From the NCBI GenBank assembly GCA_946411205.1, contig CAMKDG010000005.1, forward strand, positions 1 through 53,381: a stretch of DNA of 53,381 bases. The letters run 5' to 3'. Position 1 is the first letter of the stretch. The number at the start of each line of letters is the position of its first letter. Both the position numbers and the translations under genes were made by a program. Positions 18,043-27,416 of this stretch are shown here, piece after piece. The stretch comes from an uncultured Desulfotomaculum sp. GTDB taxonomy: Bacteria; Bacillota; Desulfotomaculia; Desulfotomaculales; Desulfotomaculaceae. Below the pieces are notes generated by a model. It was not told where the DNA came from. It searched no databases and worked only from the letters and a program-made list of their open reading frames with translations.

Positions 18043-19266
18043 TTATTTGAATAATTGAAGAACCATTTGCGGTGATGCATTGGCTTGGGTTAGCATGTTT
18101 TGAGCCGCTTGGGAGAGGATATTTTCCTTTACCAGTTGCATCATTTCTTTAGCCATGTCGGTATCAGTAATTCTTGACTTGGCAGCAGTTAGGTTGATTT
18201 CGTAGTTGGAGACGTTTTTTCCTATATGTTCTAATGCATTTTGGTAGGCTCCCATCCGGGAGCGTTCTGCGGAGGCTATTTTTATGGCTGTGTCAATTTT
18301 ACCTATGGCGGTTTCGGCAGTATTTTTAGTTAGTACATTTATACCTCCTACGCCCAAACTAGAAGAATCTACTTTTGAAATGTCCACTGTAAATACTTGT
18401 CCAGAATTTGCACCTACTTGAAGGTTTATTGGGTTGGAGAGAATGGGGTGGTCGTTATTTCCTGGAGTGATTATTATTACTCCATTACCAGAAGACGCGG
18501 CACCGCCTGGGCGATCACAATCGGGTCTATAAGCATCACTAAGATCAAAGGTAATTCCATTATATTCAAATGTGGTTATAGGATGCTCAAATGCAACCAG
18601 TAGTCCTTCATAAAAATCGTATACATCAAAATGGACTGGTTTTCCATTGTCATTCCACTGAACATTTACTGAAAGAGTTGTAAAAAGTCTGTTTTTTTCA
18701 TCTTGTATCACTTGTTGTCCAGGGTTAAATTTAACCTTACCTCCATAGTCACCAAGATTAATCCAGCCATCAGCAATCGTTGTATAAGCACCATGTCCTG
18801 AAGTTGACATGGTTGATTGAGGTACTAAAGTAGTGTTTTTAGATATTGTACCATTCAATAACTTAATTCCATTAAATTCAGTATTATTTGCTACACCATC
18901 TATCTCTTTAATCATCTGATTTATTTCTTTTTGTATGGCTTGTCTATCATCTAATGACAATGTATCATTTGCTGCCTGAATAGCAAGCTCCCTCATTCTT
19001 TGGAGAGGCGGGTCAAGTATATTGGCCAATCCACCTTCAGCAGTTTGAATAAGGGAAATACCATCTTGGATATTTCTTTGAGCCTGATGTAGTCCTCTAA
19101 TCTGTGCTTTCATTTTTTCAGAAATAGATAGACCTGCTGCATCATCGGCTGATTTATTTATACGAAGTCCCGAAGATAACTTTTCAATTGAATTAGACAT
19201 ATTTTTATTGTTGTTTTTTAGTTTATTAATTGAATTTTGTGCTGGCATATTATGGGCTACGATCAT
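18043..19266 (-). CDS. fliC: Flagellin
   Basis: The filament subunit, 407 residues. The conserved N-terminal D0/D1 part ([20 protein letters not shown], then [14 protein letters not shown]) spans about 1-140 and the C-terminal part ([19 protein letters not shown] to the end) about 320-407. The central variable region is AT-rich with many acidic and aromatic residues and includes a cysteine (RPDCDRPGG), rare in flagellins. ATG with GAGGTG upstream, a sigma-28 promoter about 40 bases before the start, and a terminator after the stop: a monocistronic late flagellar gene, apart from the main operon. Confidence 0.96.
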   Translation of the reverse strand: MIVAHNMPAQNSINKLKNNNKNMSNSIEKLSSGLRINKSADDAAGLSISEKMKAQIRGLHQAQRNIQDGISLIQTAEGGLANILDPPLQRMRELAIQAANDTLSLDDRQAIQKEINQMIKEIDGVANNTEFNGIKLLNGTISKNTTLVPQSTMSTSGHGAYTTIADGWINLGDYGGKVKFNPGQQVIQDEKNRLFTTLSVNVQWNDNGKPVHFDVYDFYEGLLVAFEHPITTFEYNGITFDLSDAYRPDCDRPGGAASSGNGVIIITPGNNDHPILSNPINLQVGANSGQVFTVDISKVDSSSLGVGGINVLTKNTAETAIGKIDTAIKIASAERSRMGAYQNALEHIGKNVSNYEINLTAAKSRITDTDMAKEMMQLVKENILSQAAQNMLTQANASPQMVLQLFK

Positions 19267-19302
19267 TTTGTCACCTCATAATATCTAGTTATATTTATTG
19301 TT

Positions 19303-19331
19303 TTTTCGGTTAATTCAGAAAAAGCTTTAGG
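19303..19331 (-). promoter_or_regulatory. Sigma-28 (FliA/SigD) promoter of flagellin
   Basis: On the minus strand CCTAAA (19326-19331), 15 bases, then ACCGAAAA (19303-19310), close to the consensus TAAA-N15-GCCGATAA. A cognate sigma factor is encoded in this window at 31396-32151. The inverted repeat TAGGACT...AGTCCTA (19328-19353) overlaps the -35 region. Confidence 0.8.
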
Positions 19332-19570
19332 ACTTAATAGGTAATTAGTCCTATTTTTATTAATGATGTTCCAAGTCCTCGTTAATTGCTCTTGTTCTTT
19401 TAGAAAGTTTAGCATGGATGTTATATGCTGTAGTTGCTTTAAGTTCTCCTAATTCTGAAGGGCGTTATAATTCTGAAATAAAGGTTATAAGTTTGAAGTT
19501 GTTGTTAGGAAAAAGCTGGCTTCATTTTCATAAACTTTCTTATCACTGGAAACCTCTCTTATTTTTCATT
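19332..19570. other. AT-rich intergenic region upstream of flagellin
   Basis: No gene recognised. It contains the right arm of the AGGACT/AGTCCT inverted repeat (19347-19353) next to the flagellin promoter; nothing else clear. Confidence 0.5.
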
Positions 19571-19765
19571 CTAACTGGTCAATTTCTCTTTGATCCACTC
19601 ATCTATGTATTTCTTAGTTTCCTCTTCAATGAGTTTCTCTCCACAATTAGAACATACTTCGTGTTTTATATTCGGAATAGTGTAAGTTCTTCCGTTAATC
19701 TTAAAAGTGAAGGGATGATACTCAGTTTTAAAAGTTCCTTTTTTACATAGAATACATTTCCCCAT
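19571..19765 (-). CDS. YgiT-type zinc finger protein
   Basis: A 64-residue protein with two CxxC pairs (CILC near residue 4 and CSNC near 38), the YgiT-type zinc finger found at the N-terminus of MqsA-like antitoxins. No C-terminal helix-turn-helix is present, so it is the short stand-alone form. GGGGGTC lies ahead of the ATG. Such genes usually follow a small toxin gene, but only a short possible remnant (stop at 19784-19786) precedes this one. Probably an orphan of a toxin-antitoxin locus. Confidence 0.7.
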   Translation of the reverse strand: MGKCILCKKGTFKTEYHPFTFKINGRTYTIPNIKHEVCSNCGEKLIEEETKKYIDEWIKEKLTS

Positions 19766-20129
19766 TGTATGACCCCCTAGACCTTAAAAAGCTTTAGGAT
19801 GTTGCTTGAACCTATAGCAAATAAAAAATAAACCATTTTCCGCTTCAAATACCCTGTGGCATATTTGAATTTCTGACTATTATAATTCCTTATATAAAAA
19901 AATACCAGAAACAATCCTAGAAGGTTGTTGTTTACGGCAATTCACTATTTATCTCATTCTTAAATAACTATTCTGTTTTGTCACCTGTTCAAGGGTATAA
20001 AAAGAAAATCCTACTTAAGATCACCATAAAACACTATCTCGGATGGGCAACAATTTCCCCGTGCAATACTTTTAGGAGGCTTCTAGGGGTATTTCTGGCT
20101 GTTTAAGAAGGTGTTTTAATCCAGACAGA
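19766..20129. other. Gene-free stretch, possible gene remnant
   Basis: About 360 AT-rich bases without a complete gene. On the minus strand, 19784 to about 19875 encodes a roughly 30-residue tail (ending FKQHPKAF and a stop) preceded by two in-frame stops, which could be the end of a decayed gene paired with the YgiT-type protein. I do not recognise its family. Confidence 0.35.
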
Positions 20130-21001
20130 CTATTTCCTTAGTAATATCCTCTCTCTTTCTTGGGAGGTTACCGTTTCTAAAGCACAAAAGGAATTATAGT
20201 TTTGATTTAAATCCTCTGCATATAGGTTACTGTAGTGATTGACCATTTTAAAACTCATGTGCCTAAGTATTTTTTGAAGGCTAAAAATATCTCCCTTATT
20301 AAATATCCACATCTTGGCAAAGGTGTGTCGAAATAAATGCAAAGAATACTTATTTATTCCCCCGCTTCTTACAATATTTCGTAATCCCCATCTGCAAAGT
20401 TGTTCTTGGCATAAACTGACCAAATTCATTACAAAACAAATAATCATCATCATTCTCGACAGCTCTATACTCTAGATATTCAGATAGTACCTTGTTTAAG
20501 TTTTTACTTATTGGTATAAACCGCTGCTTTCGATTCTTTGTTCTTCTAACTATCAGCATACTGGATTTCAAATCAACGTCTTTAATTCTAATGCTCCTAA
20601 GTTCTAATGCTCTAACGCCCGTTCCTAGAAGGAAGTTAATTATAATCCAGTTCCTATAATCAGCAAAAGAAACCATATCTGGTTTTCTTAATAGTACAGA
20701 TAGTTCTTCGTTCGAGTATACATCCTTTATTTCCTCGACCGTTTTTATCTCTTTAAAAGGGAACGTTGTTATTAAAAAGGATGTAATCGTCTATCAAATC
20801 CTTGGTAACATCAGATACTTTTAATTCTTCTAGGTTTACAAACTTACTAAATGTCCTGCAGCTCACTTTATAAAACTGAATTGTATACTCTGACAGATTG
20901 TTAACCTGACACTTTTTTAGGTATTGTTTCTGTAGCTCCACAAATGCTAAATCCTGGTTCTTTAACATGCTCTTTCGTTTAAGACCATTCTTAGATTTCA
21001 T
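20130..21001 (-). pseudogene. Tyrosine recombinase/integrase, twice frameshifted
   Basis: Three frames together encode a phage-type integrase. The N-terminal SAM-like domain (from 21001) ends at a stop near 20753; the catalytic core resumes in another frame with TGVRALELR (Arg I) and RRTKNRKQR (Lys); the last part has SLHLFRHTFA (HxxR), LRHMS and the YSNLY tyrosine. Frame changes fall at a T run (plus 20755-20758) and a G run (plus 20359-20363); removing one base at each restores the reading. The join LFNNNVPFKEIK also appears to lack about 40-50 residues of the core-binding domain compared with relatives. Probably a dead remnant; sequencing error in homopolymers cannot be excluded. Confidence 0.85.
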
Positions 21002-21041
21002 AATTACCAGCTCCTTTTTACTCTTGTTAATGTAAACTGGT

Positions 21042-21100
21042 AAAACAAAACTGGTGGTTTAGATGACTAAAAAACAGTCAAAATTCTAAACCACCAGCAC
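21042..21100 (-). terminator. Intrinsic terminator after guaA
   Basis: A 12-13-bp inverted repeat (CTGGTGGTTTAG / CTAAACCACCAG) with an inner TGACT/AGTCA stem, followed on the minus strand by TTTTGTTTT. It lies about 55 bases after the guaA stop. Confidence 0.75.
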
Positions 21101-21155
21101 TAAGAAATCAAACCTATCTAACCCTTATAACCCAAGGCATTACGCCACTTTAACC

Positions 21156-22697
21156 CTACTCCCACTCAATGGTGCCCGGAGGCTTGGAGGTGATGTCATA
21201 AACCACACGGTTAATCTCGGCCACCTCGTTCACCAGGCGGGTAGAGATATTGCCCAGTATGTCGTGGGGAATCTTCGCCCAGTCGGCAGTCATGCCATCG
21301 TGGCTGTAGACAGCTCGCACTACGGCAGCGTAAGCATAGGTACGTCCGTCACCCATGACGCCAACACTGCGCATATCAGGCAGAACGGCAAAGTATTGCC
21401 AGATTTCTCTATCTAGGCCCGCCCGCTTGATTTCATCGGTAACTACGAAATCTGCTTCTCGCAAAATCTCCAGCTTCGGCTTCGTAATTTCTCCCAGAAT
21501 CCTTACTGCAAGACCTGGGCCGGGGAAAGGCTGGCGCCAAACAATTTCAACGGGTAGGCCTAATTCCTCACCCAGCCGGCGAACTTCGTCCTTAAACAGC
21601 CAGCGTAGGGGTTCCACCAATTCAAACTTCATATCTTCGGGCAATCCCCCCACGTTATGATGGGATTTAATCACCGCTGCTGTGGCAGTACCACTTTCCA
21701 CCACGTCGGGATACAGGGTGCCCTGTACAAGAAAATCAATTTCTCCCAGTTTTCTGGATTCTTCCTCAAACACTCGGATAAATTCAGTACCAATGATCTT
21801 CCGTTTTTGTTCCGGATCGGTAACACCCTTTAATTTTTCCAGGAAACGTTCTGCTGCGTCTACATGCACCAGTTTGATATTAAATAAGTCACGAAAGGTC
21901 TTAACTACCTGCTCGGCCTCATTTTTCCTCAACAACCCGTGATCCACAAAGACGCAGGTGAGGTTATCGCCCACTGCTCGGTGTACCAATACGGCTGCTA
22001 CCGAAGAGTCCACACCGCCGCTCAGGGCGCAAAGTACCTTGCGGTTACCTACCCGTTGCTTGACCTCCTGAATAGCTTCTGCGGAGAAAGAACCCATATT
22101 CCAGGTGCCACTACAGCTACAGATCGCAAAAAGGAAATTCTTTAATATTTCTGTACCCCTGGGGGTATGTAAAACTTCGGGGTGGAACTGCACTGCATAA
22201 AGGCTTCTTTCTTTATTGGCCATGGCTGCAATGGGAGCCTTATCCGTGCTGGCAGTTATCTCAAAACCCGGAGGAACTGCCTCCACACGGTCCCCATGGC
22301 TCATCCAGCATTCTTCATCTGCTGCCAATCCTTTAAATAAATTATCACACTGAACAACCTTCAGGTTGGTACGGCCATACTCGCGATCTTCTGCAGAAAC
22401 GACTTTACCCTGCAGTTGGTGGGTCATAAGCTGCATACCGTAGCAAATGCCCAATACCGGAACCCCTAGTTCGTATACCCGTGAATCAATGGTAGGTGCA
22501 TTCTCTCCGTAAACACTAGACGGCCCGCCAGAGAAAATTATCCCCTTAGGCTGTTTGGCTTTAATTTTATCGATTGCTACATTATAAGGTTCAATTTCAC
22601 AGTATACATTGCAATCCCTAATGCGACGAGCAATGAGTTGGGTGTATTGCCCCCCAAAGTCCAGGACTAAAATCAGTTCCTGTTCGGCTAAAGACAT
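21156..22697 (-). CDS. guaA: GMP synthase (glutamine-hydrolysing)
   Basis: GuaA aminates XMP to GMP. The N-terminal class I amidotransferase domain has GICYGMQL (catalytic Cys near residue 84) and FHPEVLHT (His, Glu near 170). The ATP-pyrophosphatase domain has the P-loop [12 protein letters not shown] near 228, and the C-terminal dimerisation domain ends KPPGTIEWE, the classical GuaA end. 513 residues, normal. AAGGAGG precedes the ATG. It follows hpt by 12 bases. Confidence 0.97.
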   Translation of the reverse strand: MSLAEQELILVLDFGGQYTQLIARRIRDCNVYCEIEPYNVAIDKIKAKQPKGIIFSGGPSSVYGENAPTIDSRVYELGVPVLGICYGMQLMTHQLQGKVVSAEDREYGRTNLKVVQCDNLFKGLAADEECWMSHGDRVEAVPPGFEITASTDKAPIAAMANKERSLYAVQFHPEVLHTPRGTEILKNFLFAICSCSGTWNMGSFSAEAIQEVKQRVGNRKVLCALSGGVDSSVAAVLVHRAVGDNLTCVFVDHGLLRKNEAEQVVKTFRDLFNIKLVHVDAAERFLEKLKGVTDPEQKRKIIGTEFIRVFEEESRKLGEIDFLVQGTLYPDVVESGTATAAVIKSHHNVGGLPEDMKFELVEPLRWLFKDEVRRLGEELGLPVEIVWRQPFPGPGLAVRILGEITKPKLEILREADFVVTDEIKRAGLDREIWQYFAVLPDMRSVGVMGDGRTYAYAAVVRAVYSHDGMTADWAKIPHDILGNISTRLVNEVAEINRVVYDITSKPPGTIEWE

Positions 22698-22709
22698 GCC
22701 ATGTCCTCC

Positions 22710-23249
22710 TTAAATCTGGTAAATTTCTGGTTTTAATACAGCGATATAGGGTAAATTACGGTATCTCTCATTATAATCCAAACCATAACCCACCACAAAT
22801 TCATCGGGAATGGAGAAACCATTATAGTCAATGGGTACCTCCACTTTACGGCGGCTGGGCTTGTCCAACAGCGTACAAACTTTCAAACTAGCAGGTCCCC
22901 GGGCTTTGATGTTTTCTACTAAATACTGCAAGGTTAGACCGGTATCCACAATGTCCTCCACAATAATGACATGTCTGCTATGGATGCTTTTATCCAAATC
23001 CTTTAAAATACGTACTGCTCCGGAAGAAACCGTACCGGCTCCATAACTGGATACTGCCATAAAATCAAAAAAAGTGGGAACATCGATATGGCGCACCAAA
23101 TCAGCTAAAAAGACCATGGCACCCTTCAAAATCCCTACCATCAGGATACTTTCACCCTGGTAGTCCTGAGAAATCTGCAGGGCCAACTGAGCTACCCGTT
23201 CTTTGATGTGCTCTTCATCTAATAGTATTTTTTCCACATCGGGATGCAT
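22710..23249 (-). CDS. hpt: Hypoxanthine phosphoribosyltransferase
   Basis: Hpt converts hypoxanthine (and guanine) plus PRPP to IMP/GMP. The PRPP-binding motif VIIVEDIVDTGLTLQYL lies near residue 100, with GILKGAMVFLADL near 40 and VGYGLDYNERYRNLPY near 150. The ATG at 23249 (MHPDVEKILLDEE) with GGAGTG ahead gives the standard 179 residues; an upstream start at 23312 would add an unlikely extension. With guaA it forms a salvage/GMP operon that complements ade and the permease. Confidence 0.95.
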   Translation of the reverse strand: MHPDVEKILLDEEHIKERVAQLALQISQDYQGESILMVGILKGAMVFLADLVRHIDVPTFFDFMAVSSYGAGTVSSGAVRILKDLDKSIHSRHVIIVEDIVDTGLTLQYLVENIKARGPASLKVCTLLDKPSRRKVEVPIDYNGFSIPDEFVVGYGLDYNERYRNLPYIAVLKPEIYQI

Positions 23250-23367
23250 GTTTTTCACTCCTTGCCAATATTCTACCAACAGAGCATAACAAAAAAGTCT
23301 TTTTTTCGTCAATAGGCGTCATAAAACTTCCTTCTTATTCTCATGTTTAGGTTCTCCTGGAGCCTCA

Positions 23368-23396
23368 TTAAAAATGCCGTTCTTGTCAAGAACGGC
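23368..23396 (-). terminator. Intrinsic terminator after the membrane-anchored protein gene
   Basis: A perfect 9-bp stem (GCCGTTCTT GAC AAGAACGGC) followed by ATTTTT on the minus strand, just after the stop at 23405. Confidence 0.88.
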
Positions 23397-23404
23397 CAAA
23401 TAAT

Positions 23405-24115
23405 TTATGAATGTTCCACCGGAACATCAATTTTTAAAACTCCGTTATAGTCCCAAAGTTTAATGAGAATTTCTAAACCACCGGGGTTACTACCCACTTT
23501 GTTCGCTCGGATGGTAGCCTGACGGATAGTAAGTTCATTTTTATCTACCCACACCTTATAATAAAAATCATCAAATTGATCTTCTAAAAAAACATTCTCT
23601 ACGTTAGGCTTCAGCTCATAGACCAGACATTTAGTGCCATCTAGCCGTTCTTCACCCACCAAGGATTGTTCGGGAATATCTTTAAAGTTAAAATTAGCTA
23701 ACGGATTTAACTCGCTTACAAACAGCTCTGTTTGGGACATCTTCATATCCTTTAGGGTAAGCCATTTACCGGAGAAGGGGTCTTTCATGTAAGTATTGTT
23801 GTCTATCTGAGTAAATTCAACCGGGGTCTTTAGAACCGTCCCCTTAATATGTACTTTGTCCGGCAATACTCGCTCACCCTCAACCTTGCTGTAAAACTCA
23901 TTTTCCCCTACTAGTTTCGATTCTACCACAAAGCGAAAACTCTGACTGGCAAAGGTTTTATCTAGGGCTTCTTCCAACGTTTTTGCCTCATCTACACGGG
24001 TAGTTCCAAAAAACCAAAACTTACTAATGACAATCATCAGTAATATTAGCCCGGCAACCGCCCCAATTGGTCCAAGCTTGCGTCTATTTAAGAATATCCA
24101 TCTCGGTGTGAGCAC
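23405..24115 (-). CDS. Membrane-anchored extracytoplasmic protein, LolA/LppX-like fold suspected
   Basis: A 236-residue protein with a short basic N-terminus and one hydrophobic segment (about residues 17-35, GAVAGLILLMIVISKFWFF), then a soluble domain that should face outwards. The body alternates beta-type segments (FRFVVESKL, VHIKGTVLK, PVEFTQI, NNTYMKDP, KWLTLKDM) reminiscent of LolA/LppX-like lipoprotein sensors in Firmicutes. No lipobox. GTG start with GGGGGGG six bases ahead. It is monocistronic, with its own terminator. Function unknown. Confidence 0.7.
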   Translation of the reverse strand: MLTPRWIFLNRRKLGPIGAVAGLILLMIVISKFWFFGTTRVDEAKTLEEALDKTFASQSFRFVVESKLVGENEFYSKVEGERVLPDKVHIKGTVLKTPVEFTQIDNNTYMKDPFSGKWLTLKDMKMSQTELFVSELNPLANFNFKDIPEQSLVGEERLDGTKCLVYELKPNVENVFLEDQFDDFYYKVWVDKNELTIRQATIRANKVGSNPGGLEILIKLWDYNGVLKIDVPVEHS

Positions 24116-24282
24116 AATTAACCCCCCCAGGTGCTTTGTTCTTGTTTAATCATACGGTTAAGAGGGGGACTTTATGCCAATAACAACACCCCGACACATG
24201 AAAAAGACTCCAGGGGTAACAATATACGGGAGTCAATGGTATAATATACCTGTATCATTTAGGATAATTTGGAGGGGTTTCT

Positions 24283-24612
24283 GTGAGTCTTAAGGATATG
24301 CAAAATGATGTAGATGGCTGGATTAGTCAGTTTGAGGAGGGCTATTGGCACCCCCTGTCTATGCTGGCCAGATTAACAGAGGAAGTGGGTGAGCTGGCCC
24401 GGGAGGTCAATCACCATTATGGCCAAAAGCCTAAGAAAGAGGAGGAAGCAGAGGGCAACCTGGCTTTGGAACTGGCGGATATTCTGTTCATTATCGGCTG
24501 TTTTGCGAATTCCTTAAACATCGACTTGGACAAGGCCTTTCAAGATATGATGAATAAATATCGGGAACGGGACAGCAACCGCTGGACCCGCATCCAACCT
24601 GAAGAACAGTAG
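24283..24612 (+). CDS. MazG-like nucleotide pyrophosphohydrolase (YpjD type)
   Basis: A 109-residue single-domain MazG protein. The metal-binding EEVGELAREV (ExxE) near residue 33 and LELADILFII (ExxD) near 65 are present. Such proteins hydrolyse nucleoside triphosphates or their analogues to monophosphates; the substrate here cannot be read. GTG start with GGAGGGG seven bases ahead. A TATAAT-like -10 (24240-24245) lies upstream without a good -35. It is followed after 14 bases by an unknown gene on the same strand. Confidence 0.88.
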   Translation: MSLKDMQNDVDGWISQFEEGYWHPLSMLARLTEEVGELAREVNHHYGQKPKKEEEAEGNLALELADILFIIGCFANSLNIDLDKAFQDMMNKYRERDSNRWTRIQPEEQ

Positions 24613-24626
24613 GAGGATGTCTTCGA

Positions 24627-25058
24627 ATGGCTAAAATAGTTCTACTTAAAAAAGCAGGTAGCCTTCATCCTCTGTCCATCCTGGACAGGTTAACCAAGGA
24701 CTTCCTGCAAGAAGATTATATTCTTTCCCAGGGGTTTACGAACCTGGAGGTTTTATTGGGACGCATGAAAACACTTAGTGAAAATTTACACAATACTCCC
24801 CTGCCGGTTTTTACCCTGTATCCCGGTGGTGACTGTTCCTTTATCAATACACTGAAGGATAAGAGCAGTCTCCTACAAAAGGTGGCCAATGGTGAATACT
24901 CTACCCTAAGCTTGGTAAAGCAAGTTGTTCTGGAAACGATCCTTGGCTTTAGCCAACAGGAACAAGCTGATCTTATCTCCTACTCAGATGATCTCCCAGC
25001 CGCCCTGCAAGCCGTAGAAGACGGCCACTATGCCCTGGCCTTAATCATTCATGAGTAA
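24627..25058 (+). CDS. Uncharacterised protein paired with the MazG-like gene
   Basis: A 143-residue cytoplasmic protein with no membrane segment. The C-terminal segment (SYSDDLPAALQAVEDGHYA) weakly recalls the end of DUF1015 proteins, but the terminal motif of that family is missing, so this is not a firm assignment. AGGAGG lies ahead of the ATG, 14 bases after the MazG gene, so the two are probably co-transcribed. Followed by a bidirectional terminator. Confidence 0.6.
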   Translation: MAKIVLLKKAGSLHPLSILDRLTKDFLQEDYILSQGFTNLEVLLGRMKTLSENLHNTPLPVFTLYPGGDCSFINTLKDKSSLLQKVANGEYSTLSLVKQVVLETILGFSQQEQADLISYSDDLPAALQAVEDGHYALALIIHE

Positions 25059-25080
25059 AAACCTGCTAACGAACACTAAA

Positions 25081-25123
25081 AACTAAGCCTCCACTAGTCT
25101 CAGACAACGACGGAGGCTTAGTT
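25081..25123. terminator. Bidirectional terminator between the MazG pair and fliY
   Basis: A perfect 12-bp inverted repeat (AACTAAGCCTCC / GGAGGCTTAGTT) with a 19-base loop. On the minus strand it is followed by TTTTTAG and on the plus strand by TTTG then TTTT, so it ends both the 26-kb flagellar operon and the plus-strand pair. Confidence 0.8.
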
Positions 25124-25130
25124 TGCCCTT

Positions 25131-26345
25131 TTATTTACTTAAACGCTTAATTCTCTCCATCGGGCTAATGATGTTGGTAATACGAATACCAAAATTTTCA
25201 TTGACAACCACCACTTCACCGGTGGCCACTAGCGTTCCGTTCACCAGTACTTCCACAGGCTCATCGGCTATTGCATCCAGCTCAACTACCGAACCGGGAG
25301 CTATTTTCAGCACATCTTTGATGGGCCGCTTGGTTCTGCCCAAAACCACACTTACCCGGAGTGGGATATCCAAAATCAACTCTAAATTTCTCTGCTCCAG
25401 AGATCCCAGCGAAGGCGCTTTATATTCCTGTACCACATCAGATGGCTGTGATACAACAGGTGCTTGTGCCGGAGATGGCGCAGGTGGCTGTTCATCTTGC
25501 ATTAACAAAGCAGCCAGCTGATCCAAATCGTCAGTTTCAGTAGAGGCAGGAGCTGTCTGTTGTTCCTGAGGAGGAGCTTCTTCCGCACCAAAGATATCCA
25601 TCAACAAAAGGCTAGCCTCTTCTTTGGCCGTTTCCACGCTCATAATTTGCATAATCTCGTTATCCACCAGGTCACCGATCTTCATGGCGAAGGAAACAAC
25701 CACAATTACATCTTCTATATCCTCCGGTGGGTGGGCCAAAGGGTCTCCTTTGGTTTTTAATAAATTGGTTTTCGGTGGCGAAATGTTAATGGGTCGATGA
25801 AACATTTGCGATAAAGAAGTAGCCGCCGTACCAATCATCATATTCATAGCCTCTGAAGCCGCGCTAATCTCCAGATCCGATATTTCTTCGGACAAGGGGG
25901 TCCCATCCCCACCCATCATTAAACTGGCCATGGTGGCAGCATCATTCAGCCGAATTACCAGTAAATTGTAGCCATTGAGGCCTTCACTAAAATCCACTTT
26001 AATGACGAGATAAGGAACCGTAAAAGAATCAAATAATTCCTGCTTGCTGAGAATCTTTACCTTGGGGCTGGTAATATTCACCTTTTGACTTAATATTTCA
26101 GACAAGGTAGTAGAGGCAGAACCCATGGAAATATTACCAATTTCCCCCAGAGCATCTATTTCCTCCGGTGCTAATAAGTTGGCGATATCTGCAGATTCAA
26201 TGGTCGAAGAACCTACCAAGGGCCCTAACGGAAGATCGGTTCCCGGCAGTGCCTCCTCTGGTACCTGAAGAACTTCTTCATCTACAGTTGTTACTTGACC
26301 CTTCATTAAAGCATCTATTTCTTCCTGGCTTAATAGCTTAGACAA
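25131..26345 (-). CDS. fliY: Flagellar motor switch phosphatase FliY
   Basis: FliY combines a CheC-type CheY-P phosphatase with a FliN-like switch domain. The 404-residue protein has an N-terminal FliM-like peptide (LSQEEIDALM) that binds CheY-P in relatives, two phosphatase helices (EIDALGEIGNISMGSA near residue 65 and EAMNMMIGTAATSL near 163), a Pro/Glu/Ala-rich linker (about 250-315) and a C-terminal SpoA/FliN domain ending IRITNIISPMER. TTG start overlapping the fliM stop by 8 bases. It is the last gene of the flagellar operon. Confidence 0.95.
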   Translation of the reverse strand: MSKLLSQEEIDALMKGQVTTVDEEVLQVPEEALPGTDLPLGPLVGSSTIESADIANLLAPEEIDALGEIGNISMGSASTTLSEILSQKVNITSPKVKILSKQELFDSFTVPYLVIKVDFSEGLNGYNLLVIRLNDAATMASLMMGGDGTPLSEEISDLEISAASEAMNMMIGTAATSLSQMFHRPINISPPKTNLLKTKGDPLAHPPEDIEDVIVVVSFAMKIGDLVDNEIMQIMSVETAKEEASLLLMDIFGAEEAPPQEQQTAPASTETDDLDQLAALLMQDEQPPAPSPAQAPVVSQPSDVVQEYKAPSLGSLEQRNLELILDIPLRVSVVLGRTKRPIKDVLKIAPGSVVELDAIADEPVEVLVNGTLVATGEVVVVNENFGIRITNIISPMERIKRLSK

Positions 26346-27330
26346 TTTCCCACGCCTCCTCGGCCAGTGAGGTCACCTGAACCGCCAGGCTCTGGCCGAC
26401 CGTTCCCACTTGGACTTTATACTTTAATTCTTCACCTACATACATATCAAGATCTTGGGTAAAACTTCTGTCCAAGGGGAGTACATCCCCCACCTGAAGC
26501 TGTAAGAACTCCTTGACACAAATATCTGCCTGCCCCGCTACCACATTAACTTCCACATCAGACTCACCCAACCAATATTCCAATGAGCGCAAATCTGTTT
26601 CTTCCTGCTCTGTGTTCCGAGTAAATTGGTTGGCCAAAGAAAACTTAGAAAGAATCGAATCCAGCAGGCTATAGGGCAGGCATAGGTTAATAAGTCCCCT
26701 TACTTCAGTACCTACACCGGCAGATAATGTCACCACCGCCACGATATCATTAGGCGACATCAGTTGGTGAATGTGTGGATTAGCATCAATGGATTCAATC
26801 TTGGGTGTAATAGAGACAAAATCTTTCCAGGAGATGGTTAAATGATCTAATAGCCTTTTTATAATTCGGTTGGCCACCGACAACTCAATATCAGTAAGTT
26901 CCCTTATTTTTAAAGGCATTTCTCCCGGCCCACCAAACTGTAAATCAATCACCGGAAATAAAAACTGCAGGTTCGTTTCCATGAGAGCTGTCCCCTTAAG
27001 AGGAGACAAGCTAAAAACTGTCATTACCGTAGGATTAGGAACCGAATTGACAAACTCCTCGTAGGTAAATTGACCGATGGAAGCCATTTCGATGGTAATG
27101 GTAGACCGTAGATACCCGGATAAAAAGTTTGTTAGCAACCTGGCAAATCCCTCGTGCATGACCTGGAGGGTGCGCAGCTGTTCCTTGGTAAATTTGTTTG
27201 GCCTGCGGAAATCATAAAGCTTTAGTTTTTTATGCTCTTTTGCTTCAATGGTTTCCTGGGGTACATCTCCGGACATTAGCGCTGCAAGTAGCGAATCAAT
27301 CTCTCCCTGGCTTAGCACTTCCTTGGACAA
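26338..27330 (-). CDS. fliM: Flagellar motor switch protein FliM
   Basis: FliM forms part of the C-ring and binds CheY-P through its N-terminal peptide, here VLSQGEIDSLLAAL. The middle CheC-like domain (YDFRRPNKFTKEQLRTL through the 220s) and the C-terminal SpoA domain are complete; 330 residues is normal. TTG start with AAGGGGG ahead. It lies about 90 bases after cheY. Confidence 0.95.
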   Translation of the reverse strand: MSKEVLSQGEIDSLLAALMSGDVPQETIEAKEHKKLKLYDFRRPNKFTKEQLRTLQVMHEGFARLLTNFLSGYLRSTITIEMASIGQFTYEEFVNSVPNPTVMTVFSLSPLKGTALMETNLQFLFPVIDLQFGGPGEMPLKIRELTDIELSVANRIIKRLLDHLTISWKDFVSITPKIESIDANPHIHQLMSPNDIVAVVTLSAGVGTEVRGLINLCLPYSLLDSILSKFSLANQFTRNTEQEETDLRSLEYWLGESDVEVNVVAGQADICVKEFLQLQVGDVLPLDRSFTQDLDMYVGEELKYKVQVGTVGQSLAVQVTSLAEEAWEIV

Positions 27331-27416
27331 CTTTTACACCCCCTTTAACTTGTTAGCTTGTTTACCTGTGACCTTTCGGTTATATCCTTTAGGGTGCACC
27401 AAAATCACATTTATCC

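Noticed and set aside
19418-19750. 110-codon plus-strand frame
   Set aside because: It is largely antisense to the YgiT-type zinc finger gene, whose CxxC motifs and ribosome-binding site are convincing; the plus frame is a hydrophobic AT-rich artefact.
20350-20460. Programmed frameshifting in the integrase
   Set aside because: Two separate shifts plus an apparent internal deletion fit decay (or sequencing error) better than recoding; no slippery site with a downstream structure was evident.
24206-24233. GACTCC...GGAGTC inverted repeat upstream of the MazG-like gene
   Set aside because: Only six pairs with a long loop; too weak to call an operator.
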